NCBI GenBank assembly: GCA_021772555.1
Contig: JAJFLT010000438.1
Location: 1-25,871 of the forward strand
From: Opitutales bacterium
GTDB lineage: Bacteria > Verrucomicrobiota > Verrucomicrobiia > Opitutales > UBA2987
Length of the DNA stretch: 25,871 nt
Reading direction: 5' to 3'
The notes under the pieces were generated by a model. It saw nothing but the letters and a program-made list of their open reading frames with translations. It had not been told where the DNA came from and made no database searches. Both the position numbers and the translations under genes were made by a program. Positions 1 through 8,362 of the stretch are shown here, one piece after another (the stretch's first letter is position 1; every line of letters starts with the position of its first letter).

Positions 1-2534
1 GCCGCGGCCCTTCCATCTCCGGTGTGTTTCAAAACACAATCGGCCAAGGGACCGTCGTCGATAACAGCATCAGACATGCGAATTATTTCGTCAGCCTGGA
101 AGGGCACCTGCCTGCCCTGTTCAAGCAGCGCCAGAAGCCCGGCGACAACTTCTTTTGGATAGAGTTCATAGGCGCGATGGATCACCCACCTGTTGTCTTG
201 TTCCTTGTCTGAAAAATCGATCCTTTCAACAAGATCGCGGACTTTCTGCTCCGCATCCGGATCATGGATATTCGTCGCCAAAATCGTGCTCAGGATTCTT
301 CCGGGGTCGGTTTCCTCAGCGAAAAGCTTGTCGGCTTCTTTCTGAATTCTCGCGGACACCTCTGGATCGACAAACTTGCGGGAGTGCCATTTTCGGGCCA
401 GTGACTGCCAGACCTCGTCCGGAGCCGACTCGAGAATCTCTTTGGCGAACCGGTCCGCACGCCTGAACACCAGCGACTCGATTACGGATTCCCTGACCTT
501 TGGACTTGTTTCGGCTTTGGCCAGAGAGGTAGCCAACTCTATGCCGTCCATGTCGCCATTAATCGCAATCTCTGAAATTACGTGCTCTCTTACCTCTTCG
601 GAAAGAGCAGCGATCCGTTCCCCTGCATTTGGTCCGAGCACGCTCGGCCTGAATTCCCATCCCATCCGCAGCGCGCGTAAATGAACCTGGTCGTCCGGGT
701 CAGAAACCAGAGGCCACACTAATACGGCGAACTCCGCGCGGCCCGTGTCGATCATAAATTTGACCGCGCGATCTACGCGCCCCGGCGTATGCCATTTCTT
801 GACGAAGGAGATAACGTCGTTCCCGATCTGATCCCATACGTCGTCAGACGAGCGCCGAATCATTTCTGCGACGAACATGGGATCGATACCCAGCGTTTCG
901 AGAATGGTGCGCGCAACGGCTCTTGCGCCGTGTTCATCAACGCGTGACAGGTGGTCACATGCGAAAAGGATCGCCTCCTCCCAAACAGGAATATTAAGAA
1001 CGGTCTCCCGCAATATCTTGATCGCATCACCCTCGCCTAGAGCGGCGGACAACATTAATTGCTGGACGCGGAACGAGGCGAACCATTCCTGGAATTGCTG
1101 GTGCTGGAACGATACGCCACCAGTTTCTGTGCCGGATCGAACGAGCATATGCGCATCAACGAGCACATCGAGAACGTGCATGGGCTGAAGCAATTCAGCA
1201 ATTTGCTTCTCGGCCTTCAACCGCTCCTGTACCGTGTTGACGGCGGCACGTGCTCGGGCTTCGGAGAGCGTCACCGTCTCGTGCTGGGTGGCCTCGACGG
1301 CGATCTCTTCAAGAAACGCCCAATGAAAGCCTTGCAGCGCCTCACGCAGGGTTGCCAGCCTGTCCAGGTTTTGCTCTAGTTCTGCGACAAAGGAACGCAG
1401 GACACCTTCCTTGGTCGTGGGAAGTGAACCTCCCGGCGCTTGTTTCAGCAAGGCCATCAGGTAGAGTGGAATGGCAACCAGCTCTCTGAGACCGGGCGTT
1501 TCCCATGCATGATCCATCAGGGATTCGCCATCCGGGCCACGGAGGGATACCGCCAGTTCCAGTTGTTGCTCTTCGGTCAGAAGCGTGACCTCGACAACCG
1601 GCCCGTCAATCGGGATATCGAAATCCCTGTGCCTTGAGTTGATGACAATGCGTATATCGGGAAAGTCTCGCCTTAGTCCTTTAAGGTCATTGCGCAAACG
1701 CCGCCGAGATACACTGTCCAGCTCATTCCATCCGTCAAGGATGAGCACCAGCTTTCCATGCTGGGCCAGAAGCTCAAACTGAGGTTCTCTGGCATCCTTA
1801 AAAGCGGCCCGCCTCAAGAGTGACTGAAAGAAACTGTCCGTCCTGGTCGCCCATTCGCTCAGGGGAATGAAGACTGCCACGGAGGCGGCGTTTGCCAGCG
1901 TAGCTTCAACGAGTTGCAGCGAGGTTGTTGTCTTCCCGGTGCCCGGCGGGGCGATTACGGCAACTTGGTCATATACGTCGATTCCCGAGGCTAGGCCGGA
2001 AACGTCGAATACGTTGGTGCTTTCACCATCCCGTATTCTGAGGTTGAGGGCGATGGGATGCGAAGGCCAGCCCGGCGACTGCTGAAAGGCGGACAGATCT
2101 GTCTTCGAATAGGTCAGCAGAAAGTCAAAGGCCGTTTGGACATCTTCGTCATCTGCCAGCAGAGCGCCGAGCGGACTGGGTTTCGACTCAATGACCTCAT
2201 CGAAGGACCTTCGTTCAGTGAGTTTCTTCCACCTGTGCAATTCTTCGACGGTGAAACGCGATTCGTCGGAATCGACAAGTTTTGCGTGGGTGCCGCAGAG
2301 CCAGATTCCGTTCCGGTAGTGCCTACGCTGTTCTTTAGTCAGTGTGGAGTCGTATCGTGGTCCACCAGGGGAAGCAGCCGTTATGTGAGCGGCAAATCCA
2401 ATGTTGATCGTACCATCATGATCGAATGCCGCGCCCCGCGTTGATATTCCACAATCGGGTTTCGAGCACCGGTAACCGGCGCGGTGCGCCAATTTCTCCT
2501 TGGTCGCTTTTTTGAAGTCGTCTCTCGAACTCAA
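1..2534 (-). CDS. HNH-NACHT STAND NTPase, candidate defence protein (C-terminus outside window)
   Basis: The frame stays open from a TTG at 2534 to the window edge, about 844 codons. There is no ATG between the upstream in-frame stop (2583-2585) and the first conserved residues, so TTG is chosen; an AGGA lies 12 nt before it. Residues about 10-90 look like an HNH-nuclease fold: RAGYRCSKPDC (C23), AHI (H50), then GIWLCGTHAKLVDSDE (C80, H83). A NACHT module follows, with Walker A APPGTGKTTT (K200), Walker B LILDGWNELD (D267) and a motif VSFQHQQFQEWF near residue 478. The rest reads as HEAT-like helices. NACHT proteins with nuclease effectors are known in bacterial immunity, where the C-terminal repeats sense phage and the effector attacks nucleic acid. 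Defence is an inference here; a regulatory STAND ATPase is the alternative. The C-terminal sensor is cut off by the window edge. Confidence 0.85.
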   Translation of the reverse strand, partial: MSSRDDFKKATKEKLAHRAGYRCSKPDCGISTRGAAFDHDGTINIGFAAHITAASPGGPRYDSTLTKEQRRHYRNGIWLCGTHAKLVDSDESRFTVEELHRWKKLTERRSFDEVIESKPSPLGALLADDEDVQTAFDFLLTYSKTDLSAFQQSPGWPSHPIALNLRIRDGESTNVFDVSGLASGIDVYDQVAVIAPPGTGKTTTSLQLVEATLANAASVAVFIPLSEWATRTDSFFQSLLRRAAFKDAREPQFELLAQHGKLVLILDGWNELDSVSRRRLRNDLKGLRRDFPDIRIVINSRHRDFDIPIDGPVVEVTLLTEEQQLELAVSLRGPDGESLMDHAWETPGLRELVAIPLYLMALLKQAPGGSLPTTKEGVLRSFVAELEQNLDRLATLREALQGFHWAFLEEIAVEATQHETVTLSEARARAAVNTVQERLKAEKQIAELLQPMHVLDVLVDAHMLVRSGTETGGVSFQHQQFQEWFASFRVQQLMLSAALGEGDAIKILRETVLNIPVWEEAILFACDHLSRVDEHGARAVARTILETLGIDPMFVAEMIRRSSDDVWDQIGNDVISFVKKWHTPGRVDRAVKFMIDTGRAEFAVLVWPLVSDPDDQVHLRALRMGWEFRPSVLGPNAGERIAALSEEVREHVISEIAINGDMDGIELATSLAKAETSPKVRESVIESLVFRRADRFAKEILESAPDEVWQSLARKWHSRKFVDPEVSARIQKEADKLFAEETDPGRILSTILATNIHDPDAEQKVRDLVERIDFSDKEQDNRWVIHRAYELYPKEVVAGLLALLEQGRQVPFQADEIIRMSDAVIDDGPLADCVLKHTGDGRAA

Positions 2535-3490
2535 ACCGGCGAGCTTTCCTATGCGATGTATTAACCTTAACCTCTTCTTGCCTCACCAAGTTCTTACGCT
2601 TCTGCATTTAGTTACACGTGAACTCGCGCAAGACTTAGGCAGCGGGATGATACTGTTCACAGCATGTATCAGCGAAGGCACGTTGCGTCACTTCGTCAAT
2701 CCTGATCTTGAATGCAACGTCCTTCGGCGCTATCGCCGAAGTGACCTATTGTGCCTATAATTGATACAAGAAATTTCCACTGGCGATTGTTTAGAGCCCC
2801 TCGCTCTGGCGCCTGGCAACTGTAGATTTCCTCACTACTTGGATGAAAGAACGGCGCATCGCAAGCGTTCAGGATCTGACTGCGATGGCTACAGCTTAAG
2901 GCCGTCTAGGTCCACTGATGGTCAGCGAGCCGGACCTGACGGCTCGCAGATTCCCTTATGCCTGACGAGAATAACAGGAGATCAAGAAGAAAGTGCGGTC
3001 GAAGTGATTCGACCCCACCATCTTGAAGGCAGTAAGTACTCACGACTCATGAACGTCGGTTTTCGAATCTCAATCTGAAAACGATTATTATTTTGTCTTC
3101 CGCGACTCATAGAAGGTTTTCGCAGCGCTGCTCTGGAGGTGGAAGACTTTTTGGACGAGGGGCTGGTAGATGCAGGCCTCGCCTTAGGGTATCGGTTTGC
3201 CGGTCTCCGCGCATTGGCTGTCGAAACGGGAGTACGGTATATGATCTGAGCAGGTAACACGGTTTTTGCTAACCTTAACATCCTGTGTCCTGCGATCTAT
3301 GTCAGCTGATTTAGGGATATATGATGGTGCAGAAAAATATTTACTGAGGATTTCTGAGATATCCCCGTGAGACGGTAGACAAGTGAAGGTCAATAATGTT
3401 TGGTGGTTTCTTTGGTGTTGATGTCTCAAAGTATCTGAAGGTATAAGGAAGTAACAATGGCATCTCCATTTTTAGAGGCTTGTCCTAATT
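2535..3490. other. Gene-poor stretch with possible decayed coding
   Basis: I find no convincing intact gene in these roughly 950 bases. Short frames exist on both strands but lack good starts and recognisable motifs. The most protein-like piece is a plus-strand frame ending with the TGA near 3249, which reads EVEDFLDEGLVDAGLALGYR and continues for a few residues; it has no start codon after the upstream stop near 3076. A perfect 8-bp hairpin (CTTCGGCG, loop CTAT, CGCCGAAG) lies at 2722-2741. It has no U-tract, so it is not an obvious terminator. The stretch separates the tRNA gene from the NTPase gene and looks like the scar of old insertions, which is an inference. Confidence 0.5.
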
Positions 3491-3528
3491 TGCTAATAAA
3501 AAACGGCTTACAGTTACGTAAGCCGTTT
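3491..3528 (-). terminator. Intrinsic terminator of the initiator tRNA gene
   Basis: An 11-bp perfect stem (AAACGGCTTAC at 3501-3511 with GTAAGCCGTTT at 3518-3528 on the plus strand) encloses a 6-nt loop. Read on the minus strand it is followed by TTTTTTATT. It begins six bases after the tRNA 3' end, as expected for a single-gene tRNA transcript. Confidence 0.9.
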
Positions 3529-3533
3529 AAAAT

Positions 3534-3610
<77 letters not shown>

Positions 3611-3634
3611 TCTTAAAAATTTGAAAGGGAGTGA

Positions 3635-3662
3635 ATTAGAATCGCTTTGGCTGGAAATTCAA
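3635..3662 (-). promoter_or_regulatory. Probable promoter of the initiator tRNA gene
   Basis: On the minus strand a -35 like TTGAAT (3662-3657) and a -10 like TCTAAT (3640-3635) are separated by 16 nt. The -10 ends 24 nt before the tRNA 5' end. Both hexamers match the sigma-70 consensus at most positions. No other promoter candidate lies closer. Confidence 0.6.
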
Positions 3663-3866
3663 GTGTTTTTTCCAAAATATTGTGAATATCCATGTTTATT
3701 GGATTTTAATATAGTATTTGTGATGCCCCGATCGCCCTTATTTGTTACTTTCTGCTTGCTTTTAGCGCTTGGCGGGGTATTTCTGGCGGTTCCTTTTTGA
3801 GAGGTATGCCCGGTAAGCGGTCGCTTTCGATCAGGAAAACATAACCTTCAACCCTTTTGCGTCAAA

Positions 3867-3896
3867 GCTTCCCTGGGGTTCCTCCCGGCGGGAAGC
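3867..3896 (+). promoter_or_regulatory. Hairpin in the rpsB leader
   Basis: GCTTCCC (3867-3873) can pair with GGGAAGC (3890-3896) about 40 nt before the rpsB start, with a GC-rich interior that could pair further. Many bacteria control rpsB by binding of S2 to its own mRNA leader, so this is a candidate autoregulatory structure; I cannot match it to a named motif. A possible -10 (TATAGT) lies at 3710-3715, without a good -35. The rest of 3663-3936 holds no gene I can support. Confidence 0.4.
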
Positions 3897-3936
3897 TGTT
3901 TCCTCTTTCCGAGGGGCGTTTCCATATATAAATAAC

Positions 3937-4776
3937 ATGATGAACATTACACTTCGGGACCTCCTGGAAGCAGGAGTGCATTTCGGGCACCAATTACGTC
4001 GTTTCAATCCGAAATCCAAGAAATACGTTTTCGACAACCGGCACGGTATCTCGGTCATTGACCTGGAATTATCCTACGGAAAACTGGAAGAAGCCACTCA
4101 ATTTGTGGAAGAGTTGGCCAAGAATAACCAGAAGATACTTTTTGTGGGCACCAAGCGCCAGGCCAAGGAGATCATCCGGGAGGCCGCTACCCAATGCCAA
4201 ATGCCTTATTGCGCCAGTCGTTGGTTGGGTGGCACCTTGACAAACTTTGCCACTATCAAGAACAGTATGACGAAGTATAAAAAGTATCTGGCCATGGAAG
4301 CGGACGGTAGCCTCGATAAGACCCATAAAAAGGAAGCCGCCGCCATTCGGCGGGAGATGAACCGCATGCATCGCAATTTCGAGGGGATTATCGAAATGTC
4401 TGACCGGCCGGCGGCGATGTTTATTATCGATACCAAGCATGAGCAAATTGCCGTGGCCGAGGCCAACCGGCTGGAGATCCCGGTCATCGGCCTGGTCGAT
4501 ACTAATTCCGACCCCACCATTATCGACTATCCCATTCCGGGTAATGACGATTCTTCGAAGTCGATCCGTTTGATTGTCGAGGTGATAATGGAGGCGGTGC
4601 AGGATGGCATTGCCGGGCGGCAGGCGCCCCAAGCAAACCAGGGTCTGGCACCCATGTTGAGAGAGGAAGCCAAGGAGGAACAACTACCGGTAACACCCAT
4701 TGCCCCTATGACTTCGATGGCCAACGCGCCGCAGGTTTCCGAGGTTCCCGAATCTTATTCCACGGACCAGGATTAG
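3937..4776 (+). CDS. rpsB: 30S ribosomal protein S2
   Basis: This is ribosomal protein S2, a late-assembling component of the small subunit that helps recruit S1. The N-terminus has the family signatures LLEAGVHFGHQ and NPKSKKYVF, followed by ILFVGTKRQA, RWLGGTLTN and PVIGLVDTNSDP. At 279 residues it is slightly longer than the usual 230-260, with a low-complexity Pro/Ala/Glu tail after about residue 230. Two consecutive ATGs (3937 and 3940) could serve as start. The nearest purine-rich site (GAGGGG near 3914) is about 20 nt away, too far for a normal ribosome binding site. Tsf follows 108 nt downstream, the usual bacterial order. Confidence 0.98.
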   Translation: MMNITLRDLLEAGVHFGHQLRRFNPKSKKYVFDNRHGISVIDLELSYGKLEEATQFVEELAKNNQKILFVGTKRQAKEIIREAATQCQMPYCASRWLGGTLTNFATIKNSMTKYKKYLAMEADGSLDKTHKKEAAAIRREMNRMHRNFEGIIEMSDRPAAMFIIDTKHEQIAVAEANRLEIPVIGLVDTNSDPTIIDYPIPGNDDSSKSIRLIVEVIMEAVQDGIAGRQAPQANQGLAPMLREEAKEEQLPVTPIAPMTSMANAPQVSEVPESYSTDQD

Positions 4777-4884
4777 CCATTATTGGGCATTCCCAAGCGT
4801 TTTGGGGAGAAAATATGGAACCGGTGCATGGGACAGTCTGATTTTTCAATTCATAATTAGTAGAGAGTATTTAACGAGCAAGAT

Positions 4885-5478
4885 ATGAGTACAGCAATAA
4901 CAGCAAAAATGGTTGGCGAGCTGCGGGCGAAAACCGGAGCCGGTCTTATGGATTGTAAAAGAGTCCTCGTCGAGGCCGATGGTGATCTGGAGCAGGCGGT
5001 AACCCTGTTGCGGAAAAAGGGCATGGCCTCCGCCGCGAAAAAATCGGGCCGCACCACGAGCGAGGGTTTGATCGGTCAATACATCCATCTCGGAGGAAAG
5101 GTCGGCGTCCTCGTCGAGGTCAACTGCGAGACGGATTTCGTGGCCAAAACGGAGGATTTCGGCAATTTGATCAAAGACATTTGTCTGCACATCGCGGCGG
5201 CCAATCCTCAATACGTGAAGCGGGAGGAGGTTCCTGAAGATGTTTTGGCCAAGGAGCGCGAAATCGCTGCTTCCCAGGTGCAGAACAAGCCGGCCCACAT
5301 CGTGGAGAAGGTGGTGGACGGCAAACTGGAAAAAGTTTACCAGTCTCTCTGTCTGCTGGAACAGCCTTTCGTGAAAAACCCGGACCAATCGATCACAGAC
5401 CTGTTAGCTGCCAATATTTCCAAAATCGGCGAAAATATCGTCATCCAGCGTTTCACCCGGTACCAGTTGGGAGAGTAA
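4885..5478 (+). CDS. tsf: Translation elongation factor Ts (short form)
   Basis: EF-Ts exchanges GDP for GTP on EF-Tu in the cytoplasm. The N-terminal UBA-like part carries LRAKTGAGLMDCK (residues about 13-25), and the core has VEVNCETDFVAKTEDF (about 78-93), both hallmark signatures. At 197 residues it is the short form (as in Thermus and cyanobacteria), without the extra dimerisation segment of the roughly 280-residue E. coli protein. It follows rpsB and probably shares its transcript. There is no clear Shine-Dalgarno before the ATG. Confidence 0.97.
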   Translation: MSTAITAKMVGELRAKTGAGLMDCKRVLVEADGDLEQAVTLLRKKGMASAAKKSGRTTSEGLIGQYIHLGGKVGVLVEVNCETDFVAKTEDFGNLIKDICLHIAAANPQYVKREEVPEDVLAKEREIAASQVQNKPAHIVEKVVDGKLEKVYQSLCLLEQPFVKNPDQSITDLLAANISKIGENIVIQRFTRYQLGE

Positions 5479-5511
5479 GGTCACTGTTTGAGGTGGTGGC
5501 AGGAGGCAGTG

Positions 5512-5590
5512 TTCATCAGGTGTCAGGTAATAGAATACGGAAGCCATCATCATTCTTTTAGACCTGAATACTGACACCTGAAACCTGAAT
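5512..5590. repeat. Intergenic TCAGGT heptad repeat with inverted arms
   Basis: The 117-bp gap after tsf contains heptads related to TTCAGGT. Two lie on the plus strand (about 5515-5528) and about four on the minus strand (about 5560-5590), where they read TTCAGGTTTCAGGTGTCAG. The arms include an exact 11-bp inverted repeat, TCAGGTGTCAG (5516-5526) with CTGACACCTGA (5571-5581), separated by 44 bases. No T-tract follows, so it is not a typical terminator. The right arm ends only a few bases before the GTG of the next gene. Confidence 0.65.
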
Positions 5591-5595
5591 CCATT

Positions 5596-6489
5596 GTGAA
5601 CGGAATCATCGACAGCCACGTTCACTGTTATCCGTCAGAAATTATAGCCGATCCCCGTGGCTGGGCGGCAACCATGGGTGAAGACCATTGGGCCGAGCTA
5701 CATGCCCCGCCATCGGGTAAAGGATCGATTGTCGGGTGGGCGGATGTCTCTGACTTGCTTGCCGATATGGATAAGGCGGGTGTCGAACGCGCCATTTTGC
5801 TGGGTTGGTATTGGGAAAACCAGAAGACCTGCGACCGGCAAAACCGCTGGCATGTGGATTGGGTGCGAGAACATCCGGATCGCTTTATCGGTTTTGCGGC
5901 GGTTCAGCCGATGGCGGAAGACCGGGCTTTCGAGTCGGTGCGCCGGGCCATCGACCAGGGTTTGTCCGGTATTGGGGAAATGTTGCCCCCGGCCCAGGGA
6001 TTTTCCCACACCAACTCCACCTGGCTGCAAATCCTGGAGTGGGCCCAGGAAGAAAAATTACCCATCACCATTCATGTTACCGAGGCGGTTGGGCACGACT
6101 ATCCGGGCAAGGTGGAAACTCCACTGGCCGAATATCAATGGCTTGCCCAACAATTTCCCGACCTCAATATCCTGCTGGCTCATTGGGGTGGCGGATTGCC
6201 TTTTTACGAGTTGAATGCTGTCTGCCGCAGTGACTTCAAAAACTTTTTCTATGATACTGCGGCCAGCCCGCTGCTTTACGACAAAAAGGTTTTTCGAGTG
6301 GTGTCCGATATGGTGGGGGCGGATAAAGTATTATTCGGTTCGGATTACCCCCTACGCCTTTTCCCCAAAGTTGATAAAAAGCCCGGCTTCGAGCGGTTCC
6401 TGGAGCAAATCGACAACGCTGGTCTAACGGAAGTGGAAAAAGAAAAGATTCTCGGTGGCAACGCCCGGAAGCTATTCGGCCTGGTCTAA
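5596..6489 (+). CDS. Amidohydrolase-2 family metal-dependent hydrolase
   Basis: This 297-residue protein has the TIM-barrel amidohydrolase pattern of the PF04909 type. DSHVH at the N-terminus supplies H8 and H10. TIH (H160), LLAHWGG (H196) and LFGSDYP (D250) complete the probable metal site. Relatives hydrolyse or decarboxylate small aromatic or carboxylated substrates; the substrate cannot be told from sequence. It has no signal peptide. The start is GTG; an in-frame stop at 5572 rules out a much longer form, and no ribosome binding site is visible because the heptad repeat abuts the start. The last 18 bases overlap the convergent amidase gene. Confidence 0.9.
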   Translation: MNGIIDSHVHCYPSEIIADPRGWAATMGEDHWAELHAPPSGKGSIVGWADVSDLLADMDKAGVERAILLGWYWENQKTCDRQNRWHVDWVREHPDRFIGFAAVQPMAEDRAFESVRRAIDQGLSGIGEMLPPAQGFSHTNSTWLQILEWAQEEKLPITIHVTEAVGHDYPGKVETPLAEYQWLAQQFPDLNILLAHWGGGLPFYELNAVCRSDFKNFFYDTAASPLLYDKKVFRVVSDMVGADKVLFGSDYPLRLFPKVDKKPGFERFLEQIDNAGLTEVEKEKILGGNARKLFGLV

Positions 6490-7788
6490 GGCTTCCAATA
6501 CATTGACGGGCAAATTGTCGGTTTCTTTGCGGTAGATAACCTGCAATCCGCCGCTCAGGCCATTGTCCAGAAATACCGGTAAGGTCAAAATGGGCAGTCC
6601 AGCGAAACTGCCCGGAGCGGTCAGTTGAAGAAGGGCCGTACGTATATCCTCCGTCATACCATCTTTGACTATGGCTGGATAGGGGACGGCCGGAATGACC
6701 AGATAATCAAAGTCGACCAGTAGCTCATAAACGGCATCGCGCAGATAGTCGGAAAAATCACGTGCCGCCAGAAGATCGTCCATGGTCCTCTGGCTTCCTC
6801 CGTGAATGCGATCCCAAACCCTTTCGCTATAGTCGTGGCGGTGCGTTTCGAGCCAACCTTTGTGTGTTCTCCAGGCCTCAATGCTCACTATCACTTTGTA
6901 ATGTTCGGCCGCTCCCTCGAACACTTTTCTTAAAATGGTGGAATGGTCTGGAATGATAGCCAAATCAAGCTTTTGCGCTGTTATGCGATACTTCTCAAGC
7001 AGATTGGGTTCCACCATGTCGTCATAGGCATCGAAGTAAAAGCCCCGCCGGTGCTTCCCATCTGAAGTCGTGCCGAGTAAAGCGCTCAAAGTTGTAATCA
7101 TATCATCGGCGGTACCGGTAAACCACCCCGTGGTGTCGAACGTTGGGGCCAAGGGGAAGGCGCCTTCCGTTATCCAGGCATTACCTGGAAAGAGCCTCAT
7201 ACCGTATATTCCGCAGAAGGAAGCGGGTGTGCGGATGGATCCCCCCGTATCGGTGCCGAAGGCCAGTGGCACGAGCCCGCTGCCCACCGCCCAAGCCGAT
7301 CCACTACTGGAGCCACCGCTCAGCCGGTCCGGAAAATAGGGATGCGGGCAGCTGCCGAAATGATCGTTACGTCCGCTCAACCCATAGGCGAATTCATTCA
7401 TTTGAGTTTTTCCGCAAAAAAGAGCGCCATGCTTCTCCATGTCATCAAAGAGGGCACAGGAGTTTCCCGGCGTTCCTCTGACCTCCGCCAAAAACGGAGA
7501 ACCGCAATGGGTCTCCAGACCGGCCACATCGAATAAATCTTTCAGCAGGTAGGGTACTCCGCCCAAAGGTTGATCCAAATTTTCAGCCGCTTTGATGAAA
7601 CTCGATTCGAGGTTTTTATCCTCCGGTATATGGCTAAAAATGGCCTTTTTTTCACTTTCCGGAATAGATGCGATCCGGTTCAGGATGTGATTGAGGGCTT
7701 CTTTCGGGTCGCGGCGGAGACGTTCTTTCCAAGCATCGATATTGTCCCGGGCAGGCATCATAGTTATGCCAGCATAGGATAACCTCAC
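6472..7788 (-). CDS. Amidase-signature family hydrolase
   Basis: This is a Ser-cisSer-Lys amidase (PF01425). The triad is visible as K83 in PYLLKDLFD, cis-Ser 161 in LSGGSSSGSA and nucleophile S184 in GTDTGGSIRTP. At 438 residues it is a compact member. The family includes allophanate hydrolases, acylamidases and GatA; the gene stands alone with no gatB or gatC, so it is not the tRNA amidotransferase. The substrate is unknown. The GTG start at 7788 gives the longest form; tandem ATGs at 7761 and 7758 are alternatives, and no start has a well-spaced Shine-Dalgarno. It converges on the amidohydrolase gene and is divergent from the RidA-like gene. Confidence 0.9.
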   Translation of the reverse strand: MRLSYAGITMMPARDNIDAWKERLRRDPKEALNHILNRIASIPESEKKAIFSHIPEDKNLESSFIKAAENLDQPLGGVPYLLKDLFDVAGLETHCGSPFLAEVRGTPGNSCALFDDMEKHGALFCGKTQMNEFAYGLSGRNDHFGSCPHPYFPDRLSGGSSSGSAWAVGSGLVPLAFGTDTGGSIRTPASFCGIYGMRLFPGNAWITEGAFPLAPTFDTTGWFTGTADDMITTLSALLGTTSDGKHRRGFYFDAYDDMVEPNLLEKYRITAQKLDLAIIPDHSTILRKVFEGAAEHYKVIVSIEAWRTHKGWLETHRHDYSERVWDRIHGGSQRTMDDLLAARDFSDYLRDAVYELLVDFDYLVIPAVPYPAIVKDGMTEDIRTALLQLTAPGSFAGLPILTLPVFLDNGLSGGLQVIYRKETDNLPVNVLEALDQAE

Positions 7789-7850
7789 CCTCTAGCAATA
7801 CTCTTCCTGCGTTGACCTCCGGTAATTAGTTCCTTTGTTTCGATGGTATT

Positions 7851-8318
7851 ATGAGTATTGAAGATCGTTTGCTGAAACTTGGTCTAACCATTCCGTTCGC
7901 CCCCCTGCCGGTGGGAAACTACGTACCCGCCATCGTCGATGGAGATAAGTTGATGACGGCTGGAATGATCTGCCTGCGGGAAGGCCAAATTACCCATGCC
8001 GGCAAACTCGGCCAGGATTTTACCATCGAGGAAGGTTATGAGGCCGCCCGCATCTGTGGCCTCAATCTATTGGCCTCCATTAAAGGAGCCGCCGGTTCGC
8101 TCGATGCGGTGGAAAAATTTCTCACCGTGACGGGCTTCGTCAACGCAACACCCGATTTTCATCAAAGTCCCCAGGTCATCAACGGCGCCTCCGACCTTAT
8201 TGTTGAAGTGTTCGGCGACAATGGCAAACACGCTCGCGCGGCAGTCTCCGTGGCTTGCCTGCCCCTCAATTCCGCTGTCGAGGTCCAGGCGGTGGTCAAA
8301 CTGAAAGCAAATCGCTGA
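7851..8318 (+). CDS. RidA/YjgF family protein
   Basis: This is a 155-residue member of the RidA (YjgF/YER057c/UK114) superfamily, small trimeric cytoplasmic proteins. Canonical RidA deaminates reactive enamine/imine intermediates from PLP enzymes. The segment GKHARAAVSVACLPLNSAVE carries the conserved Arg and the C-terminal strand pattern. The protein is longer than canonical RidA (about 128 residues), matching the subgroup of roughly 150 residues with an N-terminal extension, for which deaminase activity is less certain. It could protect PLP enzymes such as MetY nearby, but no shared operon supports this. Confidence 0.88.
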   Translation: MSIEDRLLKLGLTIPFAPLPVGNYVPAIVDGDKLMTAGMICLREGQITHAGKLGQDFTIEEGYEAARICGLNLLASIKGAAGSLDAVEKFLTVTGFVNATPDFHQSPQVINGASDLIVEVFGDNGKHARAAVSVACLPLNSAVEVQAVVKLKANR

Positions 8319-8362
8319 GTTCTTTTCTTCTCAATCTCCGTTCGAACTGGGCCATACTTGTT

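Noticed and set aside
2722..2741. Perfect hairpin considered as a terminator
   Set aside because: No U-tract follows on either strand and no gene ends nearby.
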